This document shows positions 35,831-45,650 of a stretch of 64,000 nucleotides of DNA, piece after piece. Positions within the stretch are counted from its first letter, which is position 1. Each line of letters starts with the position of its first letter. The stretch is from positions 143,235,501 to 143,299,500 of the forward strand of contig NC_069661.1 of NCBI RefSeq assembly GCF_027244095.1. The letters run 5' to 3'. The position numbers and the translations under genes are program-made. The DNA is from Hemicordylus capensis (lineage: Eukaryota; Chordata; Lepidosauria; Squamata; Cordylidae). A model generated the notes under the pieces. That model did no database searches and was not told the origin of the DNA. It saw only the letters and a list, made by a program, of their open reading frames with translations.

Positions 35831-36284
35831 CTGTGGTATTTTCTCCAATTCTCCACTATAGGCAAGGGATGGCACTGTCTCTGCTGTTGTGAGAAGAAAA
35901 GGGCTTCCCTGTTGGTTAGCCGGCTGACTCCCCTCAGGGAGTTTTGTGTCCTGCCTTTGTATTTATTTATTTATTTATTTAATCTAGTTAATTATATTTA
36001 TTTTTTTTAGTCAATGTGGAGGCAATAATATACAACGTTTTCTACTCTCCTTACGCTCTGCTCTAGCGGTGACCGTTAGTCTGTTAGCCTGTCTCGCGCT
36101 CCCGTTATTTATGCACCCACTTTTCCCGCCCTTAGCTGGTAAGGGGGGGGGAGTTTTCCAGGTTTGTGATTGGTTGTCCGCGGAGAGGGAGAGGGAGAGG
36201 GAATGGCAGGGGACTTGGAAGTGCTTGTGTGACAGTGGTGGCCATGTTGGCCAAATGGAAGATAGTTTCTCAAATGTTTCCCGC

Positions 36285-36820
36285 GGCGCCAACTGTCCTC
36301 CCGCCCTCCCTGCTGGCCGATTTCTCCTTCGCCGTCCCATTCCCCGCACGAATAAAGGCCGCCGCCCACCGCCCTCCCAGCTGCCTGAATAAAGAATTCC
36401 CTATTCCCCCTCTCAAAAAAGCCCAGTCCCCGCTGCAGTCAATTGAAAGGAGAGAGGAACTCGCAAGCAGAGCTCCTCTCTCGGCCAAGCCTCTTCCCGA
36501 AGTGCTGCATTGGCTGCAAAGAACGCCTATTGCATTCTTTGTGTCCAAAGCGGCAGTCTGAGCAGTGGCTTTGCCGAGAGAGGAGCTCTTTTCGTGAGCT
36601 CCTCTATTTTGCTTGTAAAGGGTCCTTGCTTCGCCCTGGTTCGGGTAAGGAGGTCTCGGACAGCTGGGTGGGAGAGGGGGGGCTGGCGGCGACGGCTGCG
36701 GCCACAATATTTCGGGCCGTTTAGGCCTTTATTATTCATGTGGGGGGGGGAGCGGGGAAGGCGAGATCGGCCACCTGGGAGGGCAGGAGGACAGTTGGCC
36801 GCGGCAGCAATATTTCGGGC
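36285..36820. repeat. GC-rich foldback in the Helitron 5' region
   Basis: 36285-36365 (caactgtcctcccgccctcc ...) pairs with 36725-36815, and 36454-36500 (gagctcctctctcgg) pairs with 36560-36603. The centre is near 36530-36550. 'aataaaggcc' is present in both arms. Confidence 0.75.
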
Positions 36821-36889
36821 CATTTAGGCCTTTATTCAGGGGGGCGGTGCGAGGAAGGCGGTTGCAGCATTTGGGGCACTGAAAACATG

Positions 36890-37190
36890 GCCGCCGCCTC
36901 GGCCGCACTCTCCGGCTGCCGTTTCTCGGGCTGGCGGCCGCCGCCATCGGGGCCAGTCGCCCCGCCGTGGCCCCCGCCTCCTTGGCCCGCACTCCTTTGG
37001 CCTCGGCTGCGGCTCCGCCGCCGCCTCGGCCGCACTCTCCGGCTGCTGTTTCTCGTGGCGGCGACTGCCGCCATCGGGGCCAGTCGCCTCGCCGCGGTCC
37101 CCGCCTCCTTGGCCCGCACTCCTTTGGCCGAGGCCGCGGCTCCGCCGCCGCCTCGGCCGCACTCTCCGGCCGCCGCTCCGCGCATGCCCA
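36890..37190. repeat. Three GC-rich tandem repeats, 127-bp period
   Basis: 'cgcactctccgg' occurs at 36904, 37031 and 37158, with near-identical sequence between. CpG density is high. The array ends about 60 bp inside the Helitron 5' terminus. Its long proline/alanine/arginine-rich reading frames on both strands are composition artefacts. Confidence 0.9.
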
Positions 37191-37250
37191 GATCGGGCGA
37201 AAAAGACACGGGCGGCACGGACGCACGCCCAAGGCTTTTATGGGTAAGGA

Positions 37251-37700
37251 TGTGTTGGGCACCAGGGTGGCCCAGAGAGTGTTGTGGTGGGTGGTAGTGC
37301 CCAATGGATGGAAGGAAGTCACCACCCAGATGTCAAAGAAATTTGACAAATTGCTGATTTTTAACAATCTTTTGAAGTCTTTGTGGCAGATTGTGGCAAA
37401 TTCAGGTCAGAAAAGTGGGTCAGGTGGTAGTGCTCCAATGGGTGCCTGCTATCACCCAGATTTCAAAGAAATTGGTGAAAGGGGTGATTTTTTTAAAAAA
37501 TTGAAGTTGGCACATCTTTAAGCTTTCCCCCCCATAGGGAATAATTTCAGCAGCCCCATAACTCCACTTGGAGGACACCAGGGTACCCCAGAGTGGCTTG
37601 TGTTGTAGTGCACATAGGGTGCCAACACTCTCCAAACCACCAAAGAAGATTATGAATGAACAAAGATGTTCATTCATCATTTTGCACCAAAGAATAGATG
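37251..37700 (+). mobile_element. hAT non-autonomous element, right part (after Helitron)
   Basis: Continues the 21541-21869 element: 'gcaccagggtggcccagag' here aligns with 'acaccagggtaccccagag' of the internal repeat at about 37576, and the 'ggtggtagtgcccaatgg' unit recurs twice (37294 and about 37424). The expected TAGGG-type right end is not found, so this copy is truncated or decayed on the right. 37640-37745 contains inverted 'gttcattcat' motifs. Confidence 0.7.
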
Positions 37701-37745
37701 ATGAATGAACTTAGAATCCACTATCACTGCTCATCTTTGTTCATT

Positions 37746-38088
37746 CATAATATGAATACAAATTCTCCACGTGCACAGAAAGGCCCGAAATTGGGCAATC
37801 TCTTTCATTTGGGAGATAGGTGGGCTGGTGTTAGGAGAACGGTATCGCTTGCTGCCTGTCCTCTCCGCCAGACCACCGCCAATGCCTCTGCACGGCTGCA
37901 CCCTTTGCCATCCCACCACCTCATGCACCATCCTAAGGAAGTGGGTGGGTGCACACAGGAGCTCTTATCACCATGCTGCTGCTGTGTGTGATGGCAATTT
38001 TAAAGGTAGAAAAATAGGTTTAACTAAACTGTCCCCCCCCCCCGCAACTTGAAAAGGGAAGGGTAACCCTTGCCTCTCTGAGGTGGCA
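37746..38088. other. No gene or known repeat recognised
   Basis: No motif. C run at 38033-38043. Confidence 0.5.
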
Positions 38089-38089
38089 A

Positions 38090-38850
38090 ATCATGAAGGT
38101 TCTTACACCAATTAGAATGGAACTCATCTTTCAATACCAAGGGGGCCAAGATGAGTTCCATTCTAATTGGTGTAATAACCTTCATGATATATTGGGCAGA
38201 TATGGCCTCTCTCCACAATATCTACTTTCATTGGGACATGCCGCCGCCAAAGAAATTATTAAACAATGTATTGTGGATATGGAGGAACAATCTGATTTAA
38301 GACTTGTTAATCTTAGTAGCATTCCAGGTGGTTTCTCATACTACCCTCAGCCAGTGGTGTACCTTACAAATTTGACCACTCTAAACCAGAGGAAAGCTTT
38401 CTTACTGGCACAGTTTAATGCCCTGCCTTCTGCCATTTTGGATGGCAGATTTAAGATAGTACCGCTCAGGAACTGGCTATGTCCATGCAGTTTGGGCAAT
38501 ATTGAGTCCATCTCGCATGTGCTTTTATACTGTTTATATTATAGGGACATTCACATTGCCTGGATTGAACCACCTAATAAAAACATGACAGGCAGGTCAA
38601 TCAGAAGAGTATTATACTTCCTTTCTTCTGGCAGGCCAGTATACAGCAATTACAGCTGGGATAACAAGATTCTGTTCTGTAGCATGCAAACTGAGATGGG
38701 AGCAGCTGATTAAATGTAATTGAGACCTCTGTATGTATATGTCTTGATACATTATTACCCAGTCCTGTTTTTGATTTTATTTTACTTTAATTTTATTCTC
38801 CATTTTATTTTTTGATTGCTGGTCAATGACTGTAATAATAAATTCATTCA
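38090..38850 (+). mobile_element. LINE 3' fragment with inverted 5' segment (family uncertain)
   Basis: Plus-strand reading from about 38150 encodes DEFHSNWCNNLHDILGRYG, then AKEIIKQCIVDMEEQSDLR, ALPSAILDGRFKIVPLRNW and a C-terminal finger LCPCSLGNIESISHVLLYC (C-x-C...H-x4-C). The same protein family, in worse condition, is at 55.1-56.2 kb. 38090-38130 is the reverse complement of 38148-38188 (one mismatch), so the first 41 bases are copied backwards, making a hairpin with a 17-nt loop. The 3' end is 'ggtcaatgactgtaataataaa' followed by 'ttcattcatacatac'. I recognise it as a squamate non-LTR element but cannot place the clade. Confidence 0.7.
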
Positions 38851-39576
38851 TACATACTTTAAAAGCATCTGTGCACTTTCATTAGTTATATATTTTAATT
38901 TGGGGACATCATAGGGTGAAATTCTAGCTTGTAGCATAACCAATCATATGCATTTTAAAAGCCAGCTGCTTCTTCCTTATCTGACCTTTTATTGTTTTGT
39001 TTTTTTTAAGGGAAGAAAAAAAATCACACTTTTCTTTAATCATTAAAAATGATTGGTTGCTCCGCACCCTGCATGACTCTAGCACCAAATTAATGGCTAG
39101 TTCCAAGCACTCTCTGCTCTAAAGATTATTTTTGTCCCTTCTTAATCCGTGTGTCAAGTGTTCTGGGATTTCAACTCACATATTATGCACAAAATTACAA
39201 GGAGCGATGCCTGTTCAATAGCCCTTCCTAGGACAACTGTGCTCCCAAAGCAGTCATCATAACAATTTGAAAAAATTGTGCTTTGGGGCTGTTACAGTAC
39301 ATAGAAAAACACTAGAAATGATCATATGAAATGCTCGAAAGGGGATCACTTAATCCAGTAGGGAATCATATTACTCTCTGCCTCTATAGGTTTTCTAGGA
39401 ATGTTAGAACCCCTATAAGAAATAATGATGGTATGGTGCCTGATGAGGTATAAATGAGGTAGGATCCAACAGGAGTGTCACAAATAAGTCCATCTTATTA
39501 GAGCTCACTTTGATATTGGCTTTCTTTCAAAAAGGCTTCTGGAGTGTGAATATACCACTCTTAATAAAATGGCTGT
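38851..39576. other. No gene or known repeat recognised
   Basis: AT-rich unique-looking sequence. Confidence 0.5.
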
Positions 39577-39586
39577 AGAGAAACCA

Positions 39587-41027
39587 AACTATGCTCTAAC
39601 CAAACTCTAACCAAACTATGCCAGCAAATTTGGAGAACACTACAGTGATGGAAGAGATTCCCACAGATTGGAAGAGGTCAGTCTACATACCCATACCAAA
39701 GAAAGGAGACTTAACAGATTGCATAAATACAATATCCTTAATTTCATATGCTAGCAAAATAATGCTCAGGATAATCCACCACAGATTATCCACTGCAGAT
39801 TATAGCCCTACATGGAAAGAGAAATGCCGGATGTTCAAAATGGTTTCAAAAAAGGCCAAGGAACAAGAGACATCATTGCTGATGCACGCTGGATAATTGA
39901 GAAAGCCAAAAAATACCAGAAAGAAGTCAATATATGCTTTATTGATTATAGAAACGCCTTCAATTGTGTTGACCGTGTCAAGTTGTGGAATATCCTTAGG
40001 AAAATGTGCATCCCAGAACATCTCATTGTTCTCAAAAGAAACCTATACACAGGACAGGAAGCCACAGTCCAGAAGGAACATAGTGAAACAAAGTTACTTT
40101 CTCCTTCTTTATTCAATTTATATGCTGAACATATACTGAGAGAAGCTGGATTGGAAGAAGATGAACGTGGTTTTAAAGCTGGAGAAAGAAACATCAATAA
40201 CCTGCGCTACACTGATGACACCACTCTGATAGTTGAGACTGTGGATGATCTGCAAGCTCTAGTAATGAAAGTCAAGGAGCACAGTGAAAAAATGGGACTT
40301 TGACTAAATGTAAAGGAGACTAAACTAATGACAACAGGTACAGCAACCAGCCTCAGAATTGATAATGAAGACATTGAAGTGGTGGATAGCTTCTGCCTTT
40401 TAGGATAAACTGTCAACAGTAAAGGATCCAGCAGTCAAGCAATACACTGCAGACTAGCACTTGGTAGGGTTGCAATGAAGGCCTTGGAAAGGATATTTAG
40501 ATGCCGTGATGTGTCTACACCTACCAAGACTAGAATTGTTCAGACAATGGTTTTCCCCATGACATTCCATGGATGCGAAAGCTGGACTTTGAAGAAGCAA
40601 GATAGAAAAAGCATTGACACTTTTGATCTTTGGTGCTGGAGAAGACTTTTGAGTATACCATGGACAGCCAGGAAAACCAACAAATGGATCATAGAACAAA
40701 TCAATCCAGAATTTTCACTTGAGGCACAAATGACCAGGCTCAAACGATCGTACTTCGGACACATTATGCAAAGACCCAGCTCCCTTGAGAAGTCCATAAT
40801 ACTGGGAAAAGTTGAAGGAAAGAGAAGAAGAGGACGACCAGCAGCAAGGTAGATGGACTTGATTACGACAGCAAAGAATGCACCACTGAGAGACCTTAAA
40901 GGCCAAGTAGAAGACAGATTATTCTGGAGAGAATCTATCTATATGGTCACTAAGAGTCGACACCGATTTGACGGCACTCAACCAACCAACCAACCAACCA
41001 ACCAATCAATCAATCAATCAATCAATC
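39587..41027 (+). mobile_element. BovB (RTE clade) LINE, 5'-truncated, with 10-bp TSD
   Basis: The direct repeat agagaaacca flanks the copy (39577-39586 and 41028-41037). It encodes a partial RT: ENTTVMEEIPTDWKRSVYIP, FKKGQGTRDIIADARWIIEK, CFIDYRNAFNCVDRVKLWN and LRYTDDTTLI (YTDD in place of the usual YADD). The GVRQGC block between 'HSETK' and 'LLSPSLFNLY' is deleted. It then continues to YGCESWTLKK-like FHGCESWTLKKQDRKSIDTF and GKVEGKRRRGRPAAR. The 3' tail is (CCAA)n and (TCAA)n at 40977-41027. Stops (near 40303, 40408 and 40850) make it inactive. Confidence 0.92.
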
Positions 41028-41037
41028 AGAGAAACCA

Positions 41038-41689
41038 TAATTCTGCATGCAAGTTTTAGTAATCTTTCAAACTTGGCTAAGGACATTTAGAGAATCAGAA
41101 GTTTTCAGAATTGTAGAACCGCTTTGAGAACTTTTAAACTGAAAAGTGGTAATGATAGTATATAACTACTACAAGTATTCATTAGCAGCAATATAATCTT
41201 TCCAAGATTCACCATCGTTTTCTGCCCTGCCCTTGTGTTCTAACTACAGCACCTTTTACCATCACAATGGCTAAGGAGAATGTGTTCCTTGATCTGTTGA
41301 ATCTGAAAAGGGATGACTAATGGGAGGCCTGCTGGCCAGCTGTACCCTGCAAGTCAATTCTATCTGGCTTCCAGATTTCATCAGGATGTCAAAAACATTT
41401 ACACATAAAGGAAACAAAAGATGTGGAAATGTTACACTTTTAGATTTTGCATTAATACTCTGGCCGTGCCACATAAATGTCAAGCCCTTTTTGCTCCCAT
41501 TTAAATAATCTCCCATTAAATAATATCCCCATATTACTCCCATTAAATAATCAGACGATATTGAAAGATACATTTATTACCCCTCCACAACTGCCTAGAG
41601 AAGTGAGTGAATTCCCCCTGAATGAAAATAGCACTTAAGATGAGCCAGCGCTGTTGTTTATGGAAGCTCTTGCCACAATCTGAGCCCTT
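41038..41689. other. No gene; possible LINE/SINE tail at 41117-41165
   Basis: 'agaaccgctttgagaac ... gaaaagtggtaatgatag' resembles an L2/CR1-type tail. Otherwise nothing is recognised. Confidence 0.4.
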
Positions 41690-42150
41690 TCTCACGATCT
41701 GTGAGAAGGGCTTCAAGAGGCGAGGGGAGGAAGCTTCAAAAAGCTTACCTCCCTCACAGACAATCCTTTCCTTGTTGCTGGGCAGGTACATCACCTGCCC
41801 AGACTATTGCCCGCTTCTGCCAGCAGCAGGGAGCTTGGGGGGCCAGGAGGCCTCCCAGAATTCCTTTAATGTACCACGTGAGTGCATGGTGCATTATGGG
41901 GAGTTTCTTGACACCAGCTGCTGGTGTGTGAGTGCTGTGCAGAGCTGTGTGGCACCAACACATGATCAGTTAGCTTAGGTGAATGGCATGTTTGCACCCT
42001 TAACCCAGGCTAACAGCCAGGGCTCCCTTGTGGGGTTGCCACCATGCCGCTTCTGGGAGCTGCATGGCTCCTGGTGGTTCTCATACGCTGGCAAAACTGG
42101 GCTGGGCTTCCCTAGCCGCGTTTTGCCTGCACATGAGAACAGCCTCTCAG
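41690..42150 (+). repeat. Dispersed repeat, copy 2 of 2
   Basis: Same landmarks and order as 17080-17400 ('aaaaagcttacctccct' at about 41737, 'actgggctgggcttccc' at about 42094). 'ctttctcacgatctgtgag' at its left end is internally symmetric. Confidence 0.55.
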
Positions 42151-42331
42151 AATGCCATCTGCATTGTATTTGTATAAAGGAGGAAACAACGCTTCATCAA
42201 CTATAACTCTACTTCGTGGCTGCCATGCAGCTCCAGTTAGCTCACTCTAGTCTAGTGCAGCTTCAACAAACTGAGCAACTGCTGCAAACGGGATACACAC
42301 AGAGATTACTCCTCCCTTCAACTGTGCCTCC

Positions 42332-42747
42332 CAGAGGTGCACTTAGGTAATTTGGAGCCTGGACCTAAAGGCCTTTGGAGCCTGCCTGGCGCCCGTTGGA
42401 GGCCCCCCTCCTGCCTCAAGTTAAGCATCACCCCCCCACACACACACACACACTGTGACAAACATAGTATTTTTAACACCTGGGGTATATTTATGCAAAT
42501 ATGTAGAATGCAGAAACATTTCAACACACAACTTAACATATTCCCATCCCACATTTTCCTTTCCCCACTCCTCCCTCTGTCTCTAAAGCACCTGGAAGAG
42601 GTCATAATCACACTCGGCCACCTGACGCAGTGCAGCCAGCAGCTGGCGACCACACCACCCAGGATAGTCTAAAGAGGATTTGGGGGGCCCCAGGGAGTGT
42701 GGAGGCCCTGGACTTCGGCCTCAAAGTCCAGGGTAAGAGCACCACTG
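42332..42747 (+). mobile_element. hAT-type MITE, 416 bp (second copy of the 17914 family)
   Basis: Left end CAGAGGTGCACTTAGG and right end (complement) CAGTGGTGCTCTTACC. Flanked by gtgcctcc (42324-42331) and gtgccccc (42748-42755), 7 of 8 matching. The inside shares 'cctggacctaaaggcc' and a CA tract with 17914-18363. Confidence 0.85.
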
Positions 42748-42755
42748 GTGCCCCC

Positions 42756-44339
42756 TAAAGGAACATACACAATAACTAATTCAACACATATTACACCATC
42801 CATACTTGGGATTGTAATGGATACCACAATGATAATGTTTTATTATGTTGTATCCATTAACTCTGGTGGGCTTTGATTTTATCTTCCTGGTATTGTGATA
42901 TTGGTGGATTGCTTTTTTTTTTTTTTTAACATAGGATTTGAACTATTCTTATCTGATACTGTTTTAGGTTAGGTTAGACTAAAGTTGTGCGTTTCATGCC
43001 ACAGTAAATAGAGTGCACTTTTCATCTATATGCAATGCTGAACATCATTTTGGCAAAGGGAAGCCATTCTTTCTCAGGGTATGTGCATGCTATGTACATT
43101 AAGTGGTTTCAGAGGTATTTCCCCTCCACCCCTTAATTTTCTATAGTTAATTTGAATGCAACTATAGCTTTACTCAACAGCATGCAGAGAAAGACTGTGT
43201 TATGCTTGACAGGTGCTTGACAATTTCCTTGATGTTGGCAGGCAGGTAGGCAGGGACCAAAAACCGTTTTACTGAGTCCCCGCTTGACCAGCATACATGA
43301 TTGGGGAGAGCTGTATTTGGCTGGCTGAGTCACAAAATGTGCATGCCAGACCCACTGGAAAGTTCTCCTATGAAAGACACATGGAAACTGAGATAGGTAG
43401 AGTTTTACTGTAACTTCTGTTTATTTTTATGGAGTTTGAGGAGAAGAGCTTCCCAGTAGATTACATCCTATGTAATTAAGAGCCCCCAAAGTGTAAATTA
43501 GTTTTCCTCCTTCCAATGGTTTTGCTCACAGGTTGCTCAGAGTCACCATGTGGGTTCTTCCTTTGACAAGTACAGCTGAATAGTAATGGCTTTTCACACA
43601 GAATCTGAGTTTTGTAGACAAATTGGTCTTCCTAATGAGCTACCAGCATGAATTAACAAAGGAAAATGTTTGATGGATGGGAGATCTTGTGGCAGGAAAT
43701 GAGCAGAGAACAAGCAAGTTTGTGTGTCTCAGAGTTTAAAATAGCAACACCCTTCATTAAAAAGATTTACAAAATGTTAAGATGACAAAAAGTACTACGT
43801 GATACTGGATATTAAATGTCAAACTTGCAGAATGTCCCAGTTCTAGGACCAAACAACTGTAAGTGACTTGGATTTTGAATAGACCCCTAGGTACAGAGGG
43901 CCTCCTCCCTACTATAGTCACCGTCTGTATAACTCCAGAAATTTCCTTTTTTTATACTTGTTGCTAAAATGTATAAAGTAGATAATGCATTAAGAACAAA
44001 TGCTTCCATACTGCCTGACCCATTCTGCTGCCTGACCAGGCTGACCCTGCGCCCGAATGGGTGAGGCACACAGACTGGAATGGACTGGAATGGAGTGGAG
44101 GGTGGGGGCATTCCCCTGCCCGCAACTCAGCCCAGGACTTTGCCTTGGTCTTTCAGTTTGACATTGGGCTGGGGAAGGATGCATCCAGGCAGACATTTAA
44201 CATGCAGTTTCCCTAATCACTTCCTCAAGATGCCCGTGATTAACTTTCTGAGCTTAACTCTCGGAAAACAGAAAGTTTTTGGATAACTAAATAATAATAA
44301 CTAGCTGACCCTCACAGAGTGTCTGCGTGCTCTTTGGGG
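42756..44339. other. No gene or known repeat recognised
   Basis: Includes a 15-17 base T run near 42911. No coding motifs. Confidence 0.5.
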
Positions 44340-44640
44340 CTGGCTATCCCCTCCTCCTGCCCCACTCTTGCTTGCCCTCCCTCACCCTCCTGCCCCACTC
44401 TCTCTTGCCCCCCTCCCCCACCCTCCTGCCCCACTCTCTTTCCTCCTCCCCACCCTCCTGCCCCTCTCTCTTGCCCCACTCCCCCTCCCTCCTGCCCCCT
44501 CTCTCTTGCCCCATGCCCCACTCCCCTCCCTCCTGCCCCACTCCCTCTTGCCCCCTCCCCCTCACCCCCTTGCCCCCTCCCCTCCTGCCTGCCCCACTCC
44601 CTCTTGCCCCCTCCCCCCACCCCACTCCCTGGCAGCTTCC
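44340..44640 (+). repeat. CCCTCCTGCCCCACTC-type minisatellite
   Basis: About ten imperfect pyrimidine-only units of roughly 25-35 bp, each containing 'cctgccccactc' and 'tcttgcccc'. The proline/serine-rich frames through it are composition artefacts. Confidence 0.9.
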
Positions 44641-45238
44641 TCAAGCAGCGGGGTGGAGAGGGAGGACACAAGACCTCTTGCGGTGATCCAAAGACCATTT
44701 TGTGAGAGACTGGATGGGGCCTGAGATAGTGCATGGGAAGCATAGGGTTATTTAAGGAAAGAGCAAGGACTGCTTATGACAATGTGACAAGGCAGACTAC
44801 CTTGACATCTAATGATGAGCAAGGTTCTTGGGACAACCATCCAGAGGAGGAGGACAAGAGTGATTAAAACCTACTCCCCTCCATAGTGAAGTGCAGTGGG
44901 GGAAGACAGCAGAGAGCAGACCCCAGGGGCAGCTGGAGAAATAAACATTCCAATAACATGGATAGTACACAGATTAGTTCAAGTTTATGAAAATGCCAGT
45001 GTGGTTAAGTAACAGCTTCAAATAAGCTATAAAAGGCAGGGAGGCTTCTTTTAAATAGTAGAAATCTTGCCCAAATGAGGAAAACAAAAAATAAGACAAA
45101 CTCTAGCAAAAAAAATGTAAGTTGATAAAGGAAGCAAAGATGGAATTTGAAGACAAATTTTCTAAGCAAACATATAAACATTTATTTAAAACAAAACAAG
45201 AGAAGGAAGCCAGCCAGCCAGCCAGGATAGGACCTTTA
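44641..45238. other. No gene or known repeat recognised
   Basis: No motif seen. Confidence 0.5.
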
Positions 45239-45529
45239 GATGACAACAGGGGTGTAACTATAAAAGGGCAAGGGGAGACAGTTGTCTGGGGGCCCACTGG
45301 TGGGGGGGGGCAGAGGCAAGTCACATGACTGACCTCCCCAGCCGCACACCCACCCGGTCTTCCTTCAGTTGTATTCATCCTCCGAAATTGATGTGAGTGC
45401 TAAGACCTGGAGCTACCAGAACAGCATGTCTTTCTCTTGTATCATTAAATGACTTGCATCACCCACAATTTACAAAACCTTTTAAATGTTGGGAATTCTC
45501 TCTGGTAGGAGAAACCCTTTTTTCCCCTT

Positions 45530-45650
45530 GGTATGGGGAGGGCATCCTAACATGACGGGTTATCAAGCTCTGCATGCTCCGAGACAGGACCAATCAAAAT
45601 TCAGGTCGATCATATGTATCCAGACAGCTGTCACTCATCCCCAGTTCCAG
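45530..45650 (+). repeat. DIRS left inverted terminal repeat
   Basis: Contains 'ggtatggggagggcatcc'. Nearly perfect reverse complement of 51463-51583. Confidence 0.9.

Larger units (their letters stand above)
21870..37250 (-). mobile_element. Helitron, 15.4 kb, with three RepHel copies
   Basis: Read on the minus strand the element begins TCCTTACCCATAAAAG (5' TC) at 37250. It ends with an 8-bp-stem hairpin (gcccgtta/taacgggc, 21883-21901), a 9-nt spacer and CTAG at 21870-21873, followed by host T. The host base on the other side is A, so the insertion is A|T, the Helitron rule. Flanking hAT sequence aligns across the gap without gain or loss. Inside, from 5' to 3', are a GC-rich 5' region, a tandem array, a nearly complete RepHel gene (29282-34052), duplicated pyrimidine-rich 3' sequence, a second RepHel with large deletions, and a third lacking its N terminus. 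Helitrons replicate by rolling circle using an HUH nuclease and a PIF1-like helicase. Confidence 0.9.

Noticed and set aside
36060-37250. CpG-island promoter of a host gene, or long Pro/Ala/Arg-rich proteins
   Set aside because: It lies entirely inside the Helitron, the repeats are tandem with a 127-bp period, and frames on both strands are equally open because of composition.
44319-44743. Pro/Ser-rich or Gly-rich proteins on both strands
   Set aside because: Translations of a pyrimidine-only minisatellite, with no start context or motifs.
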